DNA of 42,334 nucleotides from Fidelibacterota bacterium (GCA_947476625.1 CANJRA010000020.1:1-42334), one strand, 5' to 3'. Shown: positions 23,666 to 32,817, numbered from the stretch's first letter. Made by a program: numbers and translations. The notes: generated by a model not told the origin, from the sequence alone.

Positions 23666-24996
23666 GCATTGCTAATGGCGGCACGCGTCGGCAAGTCCTG
23701 CGCGGTATGCTTAATGGTGCGGCGATCGCAATCGGGACGCCGATGCTGGATTGCTTTCTCAATTCAAATGGAACCGCCTTCGCCTCGGGTGAGCCGCTTC
23801 CGGTTTGCTTCACGTCCTGGTTCTACGGACTTTCGATGAGCCCTGGCCGGTGGGAGCCGAAAACCGTCGGTGCGAACTATGAGTTCGGTCCCGAACTCGC
23901 TCAGTTGGAAGCCTATAAGAGCAAGATCAACGTCTACAGCGGCATGAAAGCGTTTCTCGACGGCACGCCGCCAACGCCGCACGCAAGCGGGTCGCAAGGC
24001 GTGCTGCAGGCAACCGTCACGGTCGGGCCTTCGCCTGATCCAAGCTTGGACCAGATCATCGCCGATACGATTGGAACGCGGTCGCGTTTCCGCTCATTGG
24101 AAGTGTGCTCCGCGGGGACAACGGAAAGCCTGAGCCGCCGTAGCGCCAGCGTTTCAAACCCTTCGGAAAACTCTCCGCTTGCGTTGTACGCACGCATTTT
24201 TGGCGCGGAATTCCAAGATCCTAATGCAGCTGATTTTAAGCCCGACGCACGCGTCATGGTTAAGAAAAGCGTGCTCTCCGCGGTGTCCGAAGAGCGTGCA
24301 CGCTTGGTGCGTCAGCTGGGCGCCGCCGACAAGGCAAGGGTCGATGAGTATTTTACCTCCTTGCGGCAGTTAGAGCATCGTTTGGCGCTGCAACTTGAGA
24401 AGCCCGCGCCGCTGGCCGCGTGCTCCGTGCCCGGAAAAATTCAAGAGGCCACCGTTGGTCCTGTCATCGAAGACGTGAAGGTCAACCACAAACTCTTTGC
24501 CGACCTACTGGCACATGCTTTTGCCTGCGGACAAACCCAGGTCGCCAACGTCAACTTTAACGGCGCTCTATCGCCCGTGCGTCAAGCCGGCAGTGTCATG
24601 ACGTTCCACGTTTATACCCACGAAGATCCGGTCGATCACGAACTTGGATATCAGGTGAATGCGGCTTGGTTCTCCAAACAGTCGATCGATGCGTATCTGG
24701 AATTCCTCAAGTCACTGGATGGCATCCGCGAGGGTGACGGAACGTTGTTGGACCGCAGCATCGTATTTGCCTCCACCGACGGCGGTTTCGCAAAGACCCA
24801 CTCGTTGGAAAACATTCCCATTCTCACCGCGGGTTCCGGCGGCGGTCGCTTGAAGACAGGCATTCACTACGCCGCGAAAGGTGACCCAGTCAGCCGTGTG
24901 GGTTTAACAATGCAGCAGGTGTTGGGCGTCCCCACCGATAATTGGGGCACGAAATCCAACAACACGTCTCGGACCATCACTGAAGTGGTGGCTTAA
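23662..24996 (+). CDS. DUF1552-family protein with Tat signal
   Basis: 444 residues. The start overlaps the previous stop and has AGGAGA 6 nt upstream. The N-terminus TRRQVLRGMLNGAAIAIGTP is a twin-arginine signal, so the protein is exported folded. The remainder has DUF1552 features: PVCFTSWFYGLSMSPGRW, INVYSGMKAFLDG, HASGSQGVLQATVTVGPSPD, SLDQIIADTIG, and FHVYTHEDPVDHELGYQ. The family is related in layout to DUF1501/sulfatase-like proteins but no catalytic residue set is established. It is the usual partner of the DUF1592 protein. Function unknown; the pair is a good candidate for a periplasmic oxidative or hydrolytic step. Confidence 0.87.
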   Translation: MSIANGGTRRQVLRGMLNGAAIAIGTPMLDCFLNSNGTAFASGEPLPVCFTSWFYGLSMSPGRWEPKTVGANYEFGPELAQLEAYKSKINVYSGMKAFLDGTPPTPHASGSQGVLQATVTVGPSPDPSLDQIIADTIGTRSRFRSLEVCSAGTTESLSRRSASVSNPSENSPLALYARIFGAEFQDPNAADFKPDARVMVKKSVLSAVSEERARLVRQLGAADKARVDEYFTSLRQLEHRLALQLEKPAPLAACSVPGKIQEATVGPVIEDVKVNHKLFADLLAHAFACGQTQVANVNFNGALSPVRQAGSVMTFHVYTHEDPVDHELGYQVNAAWFSKQSIDAYLEFLKSLDGIREGDGTLLDRSIVFASTDGGFAKTHSLENIPILTAGSGGGRLKTGIHYAAKGDPVSRVGLTMQQVLGVPTDNWGTKSNNTSRTITEVVA

Positions 24997-25023
24997 AGAC
25001 TAGTCCGGGAGGGGGAGTTGGGC

Positions 25024-26319
25024 GTGTTGTTTGGTAAATGTATCGGTATCGCGCGAACCCTGGCTGGCGTGGGCGTGCTTTGCAGCCTGGTCGGATGCGC
25101 GCAGCCATCCGTCCGCGTCGCGGATGCCCAACGTCCACCGCTTGATCAACCCATCACGCCAATGGACGTTACCTTGCAAAGGGTCGCCACTGGAAACGCG
25201 GACATCTTTATGTTCGCGGATGGGCGCGGGAAAACTATGTATGTTCGCGAGGCAGCGGATGAAAAATTCGTTTGTGATGACCAGTGTTTAAAAGAGTGGT
25301 CCCCCGCGGTGCCCGCGCCGACCGCTACGGCTTCAGATAAAAATTGGTCGATCGTGAACGGTGCCAATGGCCTGCGCCAATGGGCCTATGACGGCAGGCC
25401 GGCCTATACCTCGGCAAAGGACGTTTTGCCGGGAGATGGCAACGGGGCAGGGCAGGGGTGGCGCGTTCTGCGATTTGACCCTTCTCAAGCTATTCACCCA
25501 CCGAGCGGCATCGTCGTTGCGGAAATACCGGACGCCTTTGGATATGGTTTAACGGATAGCCGCGGCTACGTACTCTATGCGTTCGATGGCGATCCTGCGC
25601 GTTTGTCGGCGTGCGCCAAGCCCTGCTCGCATCACTGGCTTCCGGTCTCGGCCGCTTTTATCGCGAAGCCTGTCGGCGACTTTGCGATCGTGAACGGTAA
25701 AGACGGCGTCCCGCAGTGGTCGTTTCGCGGGAGAGCGCTTTTTACGCTCGCTGAAGATCTCGAGCCGGGAGCCATCAACGGCATCAATGCAGCGCCCGAA
25801 TTCAAAATCGCGCTGGTCGGACGCCACTTCGTTCCGTCGAATATTACCGTGCAGGATACGCCCGGTCGCGGTCGTGTGTGGGCAGACAGTCGCGGCATGA
25901 CGGTATACCGCGTCCAACCGTCTATTTTTCGCCAAGGCGGCAACGATCTGCGCAGGGGATTCCCCTATGATCCTTCAATAGCGCGCGCCGCGTCGGCGAT
26001 TAGTTGCGATGAGGCCTGCATGCAGACATGGCGCCCCGTTTCTGTGCCCGAGGGCGCGCTTCCTTCTGGGTTTTGGACAATTGTGACTGCAGAAAACGGC
26101 ACGAAGCAGTGGGCATACAGGGGCTTTCCGTTGTTCACCTACAGTAAGGACACAAAGCCCGGCAGCCTCGCCGGCAACAACACGGCAGACTCAAGGCTCT
26201 CAACATCCGGCAAGGTCAGCGCTGAAGTATTGCAGGAGCAAGTCGCGCTCGCCGCCGCAGCAGGGCAAAACAATCGATCAAGCGTGGGCGTCGTTCTGTG
26301 GGCGCACGCGTATCCATAA
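25024..26319 (+). CDS. COG4315-type repeat lipoprotein
   Basis: 431 residues from GTG at 25024, 6 nt after GGGAGGGGGAG; the TTG at 25018 is too close to it. A lipobox (LCSLVGC) directs lipid attachment. The mature part has three copies of the secreted-repeat domain, each with DxRGxxxY, a pair of Cys (VCDDQCLKEW; ACAKPCSHHW; SCDEACMQTW), then QW-x-(Y/F)-x-G-x-P/A and a TxxKD-like end. Each repeat thus has a likely CxxxC disulfide or metal site and ends in WAYDGRPAYTSAKD-type sequence. Proteins of this family occur with redox and metal systems, but no function is proven. Follows the DUF1552 gene and ends before a new promoter. Confidence 0.82.
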   Translation: MLFGKCIGIARTLAGVGVLCSLVGCAQPSVRVADAQRPPLDQPITPMDVTLQRVATGNADIFMFADGRGKTMYVREAADEKFVCDDQCLKEWSPAVPAPTATASDKNWSIVNGANGLRQWAYDGRPAYTSAKDVLPGDGNGAGQGWRVLRFDPSQAIHPPSGIVVAEIPDAFGYGLTDSRGYVLYAFDGDPARLSACAKPCSHHWLPVSAAFIAKPVGDFAIVNGKDGVPQWSFRGRALFTLAEDLEPGAINGINAAPEFKIALVGRHFVPSNITVQDTPGRGRVWADSRGMTVYRVQPSIFRQGGNDLRRGFPYDPSIARAASAISCDEACMQTWRPVSVPEGALPSGFWTIVTAENGTKQWAYRGFPLFTYSKDTKPGSLAGNNTADSRLSTSGKVSAEVLQEQVALAAAAGQNNRSSVGVVLWAHAYP

Positions 26320-26407
26320 ATGCGCGTCACGATGTGTGGTGCAGCGAAACGGGCAGCACGCTTAAAACAAAGTCATTTGCTTTCGGGGCAGTCGATATTT
26401 AATATAA

Positions 26408-26423
26408 AAACGGTTGATCGTTT
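26408..26423. promoter_or_regulatory. 16-bp dyad AAACGGTTGATCGTTT, candidate operator
   Basis: AAAACG-N6-CGTTTT symmetry, lying in the AT-rich promoter region before the gene at 26487. It is the inverted counterpart of the site at 20736. The 167-bp gap holds nothing else that I can support. Confidence 0.6.
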
Positions 26424-26486
26424 TTAACGCTAAACGGCCTGAGAGCATTAGCATCAGCTATATCGAGGGAAGGATCGGGGAGTCAC

Positions 26487-28706
26487 ATGAAACACGGATT
26501 AACGGCGACATTATTAGCGAGCGTTGCTTTTGTGGCGGTAAGCGCATCGGCAACGACTGCGCGTGCGGCGAGCGCGAACGGCGTTCCGGTATTTGCCGAC
26601 ACCATTAGCGGCGTTGTGCGCGGTTCCAATGGACCGGAAGCCGGCGTATGGGTGATTGCCCAATCATCCGAGCTGGCCAGCAGGTATGTGAAGATCGTCG
26701 TCACCGACGATGAGGGGCGCTATCTGATCCCTGATCTGCCCAAGGCAAATTATAAGGTATGGGTGCGCGGGTATGGTCTGGTTGACTCCAAACCCGTGAC
26801 CAGCGCCCTAGGCAAACAAGTCAATTTAACAGCGGTGCTAGCGCCCAATGCCAAGGCTGCGGCGGCGATTTATCCGGCCAACTACTGGCTCTCGCTGCTG
26901 AAAGTGCCTGCGCAAAGTGAATTTCCTGGGACCGGCGCGGACGGAAACGGAATAGCGCCCGGTATGAAAACGCAGCAACATTGGCTGCAGCAAGTGAAGG
27001 ATGGTTGCACTGTTTGCCACCAGGTTGGCACAAAGGTCACCCGCGAACTGGAGCCGACAAAAAATAGCACTGAAGCGTGGTCGGAGAGAATCAAGAAGGC
27101 TGTCGACCGTGGGAATCAAGCGTTAGGCAACAGAGCCGTCGGGCTTGGCAACACGATGCAAAATTCGATGGCCGCGTTTGGTCGCGGACGCAGTTTAAAA
27201 ATGTACGCCGACTGGACGGACCGCATTGCCGCAGGCGATACACCGGCACAAATCCCGCCGCGACCGACGGGCATCGAGCGCAATGCAGTTGTGACGGTCA
27301 TTGACTGGGCCAACGGGCGCAATGTTCACGACGTTGTTTCCGCGGACCGAAACAATCCCTTTACGAAGCCGGGCGCGCCTATCTATGGGTCCGCTATTCT
27401 GACGGGCGCAATCGAGCAGTTTCATCCTGATAAGCTCACGACCACCGAGATCGGTTACGCGGTCGTTCCGGGCGGTGGAGCGACACTCGATCACAATATA
27501 GATGGATACCCCCATAACCCGATGCTGGATCAGAAAGGCCGCGTGTGGGCCACCGATGGCCGTCTCTCGGGTGCGTTCCTGGCGGGTGTCGTGTCGGTGG
27601 AAGGCGGTGAAGGCGGCGGTAAAAAGAGCGCTAATGAGGCCGATAAGCCGGCCTTCTGCGCGGATTCAAAGAACGCCTACGCTAAACTGTTTCCAATGGG
27701 CGGGCCCCAAAGGTGGCAAGCGCTGGTTTACGATCCGAGCACGAAGAAACCTGACTCTGTTGCCACCTGTTTCCAACAGCATCACCTCATGTTCGCCAAC
27801 GACAAAAACCATACCCTCTTTTTCAGTGGTGACCCTAACGCCGTCGGTTGGATCGACACGAAGGTATGGGATGAAACAAAGAGCCAGGAAGCGGCTCAAG
27901 GGTGGTGCCCGCTCGTGCTCGATACCGATGACACGCCGGGCATCACGCAAGATCGGACGCAGTGGAACGAGCCGGGCAAGCCGGTCGATGCCAAGAAGGA
28001 TACCCGCATCAATGGTTTCCTTTACGGCCAGGACAGCGATCCCGATGGCGGTATGTGGTATCTGAAAAGCTCGCCGATGCCGGGCGCGCTCGTGCACATG
28101 CAACGCGGCGCCCATCCACCCGAAACCTGCAAAACCGAATTCTTTGAGCCGCCGAAACTTCCGGACGGATCGTTCACGGCATTCAACGGCCGTGGTGTCG
28201 GGGTGGATTCAAAGGGCGTGGCGTGGGTTGCTTACGGCAGTGGAAAACTCGCCAGCTTCGACAGCAAGCAGTGCAAAATTACGCGTGGTTCCGCGGTTGC
28301 TAACGGGCTGCACTGCCCAGAGGGCTGGAAGTTCTATGATGTTCCGGGTCCAAAATACGAGGGCACGACGACAAACACCGACTATTTCTATCTGACCTGG
28401 GTGGATCGTTTTGGTACGCTCGGGCTGGGTAAAGATGTTCCGGTGTTCCCGGGCACGAATTCAGACTCGATGATTGCTTTCCTGCCGGATAAGCAACAGT
28501 TCGTGAATCTGCGCGTACCATATCCGCAAGGGTTCTATGGTCACGGCGTCGATGGACGAATTGAAGAGGGCAAGGAAGGCTGGAAAGGAAGGGGCGCTTG
28601 GGCCAATTACGGCAATCTTCCGGTATGGCATCAAGAAGGCGGATTGGATGGAGACGGCCCCGGCATCGTTCACTTCCAGATGCGCCCCGATCCTCTTGCG
28701 AACTAA
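26487..28706 (+). CDS. Exported cytochrome c / carboxypeptidase-regulatory-like propeller protein
   Basis: 739 residues. Signal peptide MKHGLTATLLASVAFVAVSA with cleavage near ARAA. Residues 38-118 form a carboxypeptidase-regulatory-like beta sandwich (ISGVVRGSNGPEAGVWVIAQ, DDEGRYLIPDLPKANYKVWV). C174-TVCH-178 is a c-type heme site. The rest resembles a virginiamycin-B-lyase-like beta propeller with repeated strand motifs (GRVWATDGRLSG, GVAWVAYGSGKLASFDS). It belongs to the large exported proteins often found near PQQ dehydrogenases; an electron-transfer or sensor role is likely but unproven. The upstream dyad at 26408 suggests shared control with the gene at 20795. A strong hairpin follows. 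Confidence 0.8.
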   Translation: MKHGLTATLLASVAFVAVSASATTARAASANGVPVFADTISGVVRGSNGPEAGVWVIAQSSELASRYVKIVVTDDEGRYLIPDLPKANYKVWVRGYGLVDSKPVTSALGKQVNLTAVLAPNAKAAAAIYPANYWLSLLKVPAQSEFPGTGADGNGIAPGMKTQQHWLQQVKDGCTVCHQVGTKVTRELEPTKNSTEAWSERIKKAVDRGNQALGNRAVGLGNTMQNSMAAFGRGRSLKMYADWTDRIAAGDTPAQIPPRPTGIERNAVVTVIDWANGRNVHDVVSADRNNPFTKPGAPIYGSAILTGAIEQFHPDKLTTTEIGYAVVPGGGATLDHNIDGYPHNPMLDQKGRVWATDGRLSGAFLAGVVSVEGGEGGGKKSANEADKPAFCADSKNAYAKLFPMGGPQRWQALVYDPSTKKPDSVATCFQQHHLMFANDKNHTLFFSGDPNAVGWIDTKVWDETKSQEAAQGWCPLVLDTDDTPGITQDRTQWNEPGKPVDAKKDTRINGFLYGQDSDPDGGMWYLKSSPMPGALVHMQRGAHPPETCKTEFFEPPKLPDGSFTAFNGRGVGVDSKGVAWVAYGSGKLASFDSKQCKITRGSAVANGLHCPEGWKFYDVPGPKYEGTTTNTDYFYLTWVDRFGTLGLGKDVPVFPGTNSDSMIAFLPDKQQFVNLRVPYPQGFYGHGVDGRIEEGKEGWKGRGAWANYGNLPVWHQEGGLDGDGPGIVHFQMRPDPLAN

Positions 28707-28716
28707 AGGTCACGCA

Positions 28717-28746
28717 ATCGGGCGCCGCACGCATGCGGCGCCCGAT
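28717..28746 (+). terminator. Strong hairpin after the propeller gene
   Basis: ATCGGGCGCCGCA / CGCA / TGCGGCGCCCGAT is a perfect 13-bp stem starting 11 bp after the stop. There is no T run, but the stability suggests termination or mRNA protection. Confidence 0.65.
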
Positions 28747-28776
28747 GCCTCTACCCGATGAACCCTCTCAGTGCTC

Positions 28777-29217
28777 ATGAATGATTTGGGTTCCGCCATG
28801 CGCAATGCGCTCCTGCTGTTAGTTATCGGACTGTTGCTGTGGGAACGACCATCTCATGCGAACGGTGATTCCTATTTCGATGTGGCACCCGATGGCGAGG
28901 ACGTTGATCTGGTCTACTTCGGGCAAATCAAGGACACGAACGGCGTGTGGCTTACAGGCGTGGACATTATTTTCAGAGTCACAAACTTGGCGCTGACGCT
29001 GCCCGTGCAAAATGATCGGCCGGGCCATTACCGCAGTCCCGACATAGGCAAACTATTGAAGGAATACGGAGAGCGGGTGGATCCAAGCCAAATTACTTTT
29101 GAGTGTGTCAAAGCCGGCTACAGGCAGATCAAGAACTACCGCAGTGTCATACCTAACAGAACCAAAGGCATCTATGAGGTGAACTGCGTGTTTGAGCCCA
29201 TAACTGAGGGAAACTGA
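28777..29217 (+). CDS. Small secreted protein of unknown function
   Basis: About 146 residues; the start could be GTG 28771, ATG 28777 or ATG 28798, none with a strong ribosome site. The last would begin MRNALLLLVIGLLLWERPSH, a typical signal peptide. The mature part (VDLVYFGQIKDTNGVWLTGV, DIIFRVTNLALTLPVQND) reads as a beta-sandwich similar to carboxypeptidase-regulatory domains, with two Cys that may bridge. It lies between the propeller gene and the Rossmann-protein gene on the same strand. It may be an accessory of the preceding protein. No family recognised. Confidence 0.65.
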   Translation: MNDLGSAMRNALLLLVIGLLLWERPSHANGDSYFDVAPDGEDVDLVYFGQIKDTNGVWLTGVDIIFRVTNLALTLPVQNDRPGHYRSPDIGKLLKEYGERVDPSQITFECVKAGYRQIKNYRSVIPNRTKGIYEVNCVFEPITEGN

Positions 29218-29248
29218 ATTTGTAATCTTTGAGAGGGGAGGCTGATCA

Positions 29249-30058
29249 ATGATACAACGTCGCCATCTATTAGCGCTGCCAGGTCTGGCGCTGTTATTGC
29301 GCAAAATGACTCTATCCCCGGCAAATGCCGCTACAGGAAAGCTGGAGAAGATCGCGATCCTTGGCCATGGCGAAGTCGGCGGCAGCTTCGGTCGTATTTG
29401 GGCGGACCGCGGCCACAAAATCATTTATGGCGTGCGTGATACCAATGATCCCACGGTACAGGCCGTTGTCCATGACACGGGTCATGGGGCGACCGCCACG
29501 ACGCAAAAGGAAGCAGCGCAGCAAGGCGATATCGTGATGCTGGCGATTCCAGCGCGGGTGATTGTCGAGGTCGTAAAGTCGTTGGGCGATCTTTCGGGCA
29601 AGGTACTGATCACCCCGGCCAATGCTTATAACCTCAGCATGAAGGGCGGCTATCCCTTTACGTTTGGCCGCCCGTCATTCGGCGAGCAGATCCAAGATGC
29701 GGTTCCCACTGCCAAAGTGGTCACGGCCTTTAATTCTATCCGCCCGGAAATACTCAATCTTCCCGAAGTCCCGGGCGGGGCTAAAAGCAAACCTCTGAGC
29801 GGGGGTAAAAGCACCGCGTTGTCGTATGGGCCGGTCAGCGTTGCTATCTGCGGAGATGATCAAGAAGCCAAAGCCCGGGTTTCGGCGCTTGTCGTTGACG
29901 CCGGGCTTGAGCCTGCGGATATGGGACCAACCTCGGTTGGCGGGTTCGTCGAAGGACTGACGGCGCTCTTTGTTGCCTACAGAACGCAGCAAAATGGCGG
30001 CAAATACACCGAAACCGGCGCCGGGATTGAATGGTACCTGACAAAAGTACCTAACTAA
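29249..30058 (+). CDS. NADPH-dependent F420-reductase-like Rossmann protein with N-terminal signal
   Basis: 269 residues; ATG at 29249 has GGGGAGG 8 nt upstream. KIAILGHGEVGGSFGRIWAD (from residue 33) is a GxGxxG dinucleotide fold, followed by IIYGVRDTNDPTV, DIVMLAIPARVIVEVV, and KVVTAFNSIRPEIL, as in NADPH-F420 oxidoreductases and FNO-like dinucleotide-binding reductases. The first 30 residues (MIQRRHLLALPGLALLLRKM, then ANAATG) look like a signal with adjacent arginines, so the protein may be exported by Tat already carrying NADP, as glucose-fructose oxidoreductase is. Context is exported redox proteins. Substrate unknown. Confidence 0.8.
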   Translation: MIQRRHLLALPGLALLLRKMTLSPANAATGKLEKIAILGHGEVGGSFGRIWADRGHKIIYGVRDTNDPTVQAVVHDTGHGATATTQKEAAQQGDIVMLAIPARVIVEVVKSLGDLSGKVLITPANAYNLSMKGGYPFTFGRPSFGEQIQDAVPTAKVVTAFNSIRPEILNLPEVPGGAKSKPLSGGKSTALSYGPVSVAICGDDQEAKARVSALVVDAGLEPADMGPTSVGGFVEGLTALFVAYRTQQNGGKYTETGAGIEWYLTKVPN

Positions 30059-30095
30059 CCCTCCTTTTTGGCAAGCTGCCAACTGTGAAAAGGTT

Positions 30096-30122
30096 GACGC
30101 GCGGGTTGCCCGCCCGCGCGTC
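30096..30122 (+). terminator. GC-rich hairpin after the Rossmann-protein gene
   Basis: GACGCGCGGG / TTGCCCG / CCCGCGCGTC, a perfect 10-bp stem 38 bp after the stop. No T run. Confidence 0.6.
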
Positions 30123-30227
30123 ACGCCTTCATGCTTTTATTAAGCATGGCAAGTCGGTACTATACTTTATGGAAAATTCGAGAACTTGAAGAGTTTCGCG
30201 CACGGCAAGAGGTAGCGGACAAAGCGG

Positions 30228-30626
30228 ATGGCAGCGGAAACTGAGGGTAAGAAAAAATCCGGCAAGACAGTCGGCAAACTGGCGCTCGACGAGATTGTCG
30301 ACGGCGCCAAAAAGCAGGTCGCCGATGATGAGGGTACCGGCTGGGGCGATGCGCCCGATATCCCTGATTTGCCAAGATCAGCGTAGGACCTTGACGAAGT
30401 CTCCAACATATCGATACGCGTCTCAGCGGTGCTGGGAAGAACGACCATGACAATCGCCGAGCTGACGAAACTCGGCCGGGGCGCATTGATTGAATTAGAC
30501 CGCAAAGTCGGCGAACCCGTCGACTTTTTCTCAACAACCGACTTGTGGCGCGCGCCGAAGTCGTGGTGGTCGATGATAAACTCGGCATCAACATGACCGA
30601 AATCATCAAGGAAAAGAGAGATTAGC
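30228..30626 (+). pseudogene. fliN: fliN (flagellar motor switch protein), inactivated
   Basis: Reading from ATG 30228 gives MAAETEGKKKSGKTV and on to PDLPRSA, then an in-frame TAG (30384-30386). The same frame continues with ISIRVSAVLGRTTMTIAELT and KLGRGALIELDRKVGEPVDFF. At the run of five T's (30525-30529) the frame shifts by one base, and the rest reads NNRLVARAEVVVVDDKLG and INMTEIIKEKRD to a stop at 30624. This is the complete C-ring domain of FliN with one nonsense and one -1 frameshift. No other flagellar gene is nearby, so it is a decaying stray copy. Confidence 0.85.
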
Positions 30627-30630
30627 GCGC

Positions 30631-32811
30631 GTGGGGCCTTTGAGCAAAGTGACGCAAGCAAAAGCCGCCATCCCACACCTCGTCCTGCTTGCTTGGCTGG
30701 TTGTTGTCGGTGTTGCGCTCGCATTTCATCATACGCTTGTTGCGGCGCCCCCCGTTGGCGATGCGCTGTCCTATATCGCGAAAGCCAAGGTTTTTTGGGA
30801 GGCCATCCAGCAGGGACACATTGTCGATCCTTTCAATGTGCCGTCGAGTTTTCGACCGCCCGGCACAATCCTCATGTCCTATCCCTTCGGCTTTACGCCG
30901 GATTTTCGGTGGTTCTATTTTCGCGCGGCATTTCTGCCGGTCGTTTTTCTCGTCGGCGCGGTCTATGCGGCAGCGCCCAGCATTAAGACTCATCCGTGGC
31001 TGACGCTGGCTTGCGCTTTGATCCTGAGCGGCATGCCGATCTTGTATCAATTCGAATTTAACGACGACCTGCGATCTCTGGCGGCGTGGGGCCTGGTTGA
31101 CAACTTGCATGCGGGCGTCGCAGCCCTTGCCATGGCCTCAACATTACGCGCTGTCCGCCTGCAATCGCACGGATGGACATTGGCAGCAGTTTTACTGGCA
31201 GCGTTCTGCGTCTTTATCAAACCCGCCGGTGGGTTGGTGATGATCGTCATCGCCCTCACGTGGCTTATGCTTATCGGGCAGGGATGTGGTTGGAACGTGC
31301 GGCGACTGCGCGAAACGCCTGCGGCGTTACGCTTCACAGCGTTTGGGCTCGCTGCGGGAGTCATCGTCTATGCTCTGGTCACCTGGGCGGCTTTCCAATC
31401 GCAGTATTTGTCAGCCGCCAATATTGCTTACGGGCGCCAAGCTATCGCGATCCTGCGTGAGAACGATATTCGCAGCACCTTCGATTATTCCGGCGATTTT
31501 CTGCGGCTAAGCCTCGGCTATCCGGTCGTGCTGACAATTATCATTGGGCTTATGGCAGCGCTGTACAATCGACAGCATCGCATCTTCGCCGCCATCGCTT
31601 GTTTATCCGCCGTGATGGGCGGGGCGCTTCTGATCTTACAGGCCGATATCACGCAAATGCGCTATGCCGTGGTCTTCGCGGCGATGACATTTGTTGCGCT
31701 TCTGCCGGCCATGATCGACGCTGCCGCGCGCGCGCAGCGTGCGGTCGTGCTAAGTCTTGGCGGACTTCTCGTATTACCAACGCTCGGCATTGCTATTCTA
31801 GTGGCGATGCCCGCGCCGCCGCTACTGGCACAAGCCGCGCTCGGCATCAATTTGTTATCGAATAGCTATCAAGCAGAAGGTGCCGAAGCCGTCTCTTGGC
31901 TAGAGGCTCTCAAAACGGAAGGCGTAAAAGCAACGTCACTTTATGTGCTTGGCTTTGAATGGTCGACGTTCGCGTTTTGGGGAATGGTCGAATATCAAAA
32001 TCTGGCCGATCCCTCATGGCCGCGCGTTCAGCCGATCACGAGTGTCGACTGGCTACGCTCCAGCGCCGTACGCACCGCCGACATTTTGGCCTCGGACTAC
32101 ATTGTCTTTCAGCCCGTGACCGATACGGCAGCCCGCGACATCCTTCTGAACGCCCGTGACGTGCCGGATTTCATCACCGAGCAGCGCTTGGCAAGAGCAT
32201 GGCTATCGACACTTGGCGAGACAGACGGCCTGAAGGTGATGTCCGAAACGCGAACACGTATCGTGAAGATTGTCGACTGTCAGCGCCTGGAAGCATCGCT
32301 CGCGCAGTTAGACGCTGCGCATACATGGCCGCCAAAGCGCCCCAGTAGCCTGAAATCGTGGTGGACGGCAGAAGAGATCGCTTCATTCAAACCACAGTTA
32401 TCGCCCGACGTCGCCGACATCGGCTTTCATATCCCGACCCAAACCGACGCCACATACATCGTCCGCGCGGCATCGGTGACGCCCGATTTAGAAGGCCTGA
32501 AGGTGCAGTTCTGGATTGAAACCGGACCCGGCCCCAGCGCGGCGGGGCAAGAAGTTTTTGTCCACCTTCTAAATGAGGCCGGCGAAATTGTCGGCAATGC
32601 GCAGCTGCCCCTGCTTGATCTGCCGCCACCATCAGCGACGCGCGCGGCGCGCCTCTACACCGCTTTTTTCCCCGCACCACCCAAGACCGCCGCGTCTATT
32701 GCCTTTGGCCTATTCCGCCCAGCCGGGCAGAGTGCGGAATTCCTTATAGCGGATCATGGAAAGGGCGACTGGGAAGGCCGGCGCATATTTATGCCACTGC
32801 CTTTGCGCTGA
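30631..32811 (+). CDS. Polytopic membrane protein, GT-C glycosyltransferase-like
   Basis: 726 residues, GTG start at 30631 just after the fliN remnant. About 10-11 hydrophobic segments fill the first 420 residues. The first extracytoplasmic loop has VGDALSYIAKAKVFWEAI with an acidic residue in the position of the GT-C (GT39/GT83-like) catalytic Asp. A soluble C-terminal half follows, ending in a beta-sandwich (LKVQFWIETGPGPSAAGQEV, FVHLLNEAGEIV). Such proteins transfer sugars from lipid carriers outside the inner membrane, but the assignment is by layout only. No partner glycan genes are visible. It converges with the next minus-strand gene. Confidence 0.65.
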   Translation: MGPLSKVTQAKAAIPHLVLLAWLVVVGVALAFHHTLVAAPPVGDALSYIAKAKVFWEAIQQGHIVDPFNVPSSFRPPGTILMSYPFGFTPDFRWFYFRAAFLPVVFLVGAVYAAAPSIKTHPWLTLACALILSGMPILYQFEFNDDLRSLAAWGLVDNLHAGVAALAMASTLRAVRLQSHGWTLAAVLLAAFCVFIKPAGGLVMIVIALTWLMLIGQGCGWNVRRLRETPAALRFTAFGLAAGVIVYALVTWAAFQSQYLSAANIAYGRQAIAILRENDIRSTFDYSGDFLRLSLGYPVVLTIIIGLMAALYNRQHRIFAAIACLSAVMGGALLILQADITQMRYAVVFAAMTFVALLPAMIDAAARAQRAVVLSLGGLLVLPTLGIAILVAMPAPPLLAQAALGINLLSNSYQAEGAEAVSWLEALKTEGVKATSLYVLGFEWSTFAFWGMVEYQNLADPSWPRVQPITSVDWLRSSAVRTADILASDYIVFQPVTDTAARDILLNARDVPDFITEQRLARAWLSTLGETDGLKVMSETRTRIVKIVDCQRLEASLAQLDAAHTWPPKRPSSLKSWWTAEEIASFKPQLSPDVADIGFHIPTQTDATYIVRAASVTPDLEGLKVQFWIETGPGPSAAGQEVFVHLLNEAGEIVGNAQLPLLDLPPPSATRAARLYTAFFPAPPKTAASIAFGLFRPAGQSAEFLIADHGKGDWEGRRIFMPLPLR

Positions 32812-32817
32812 GGTGGG

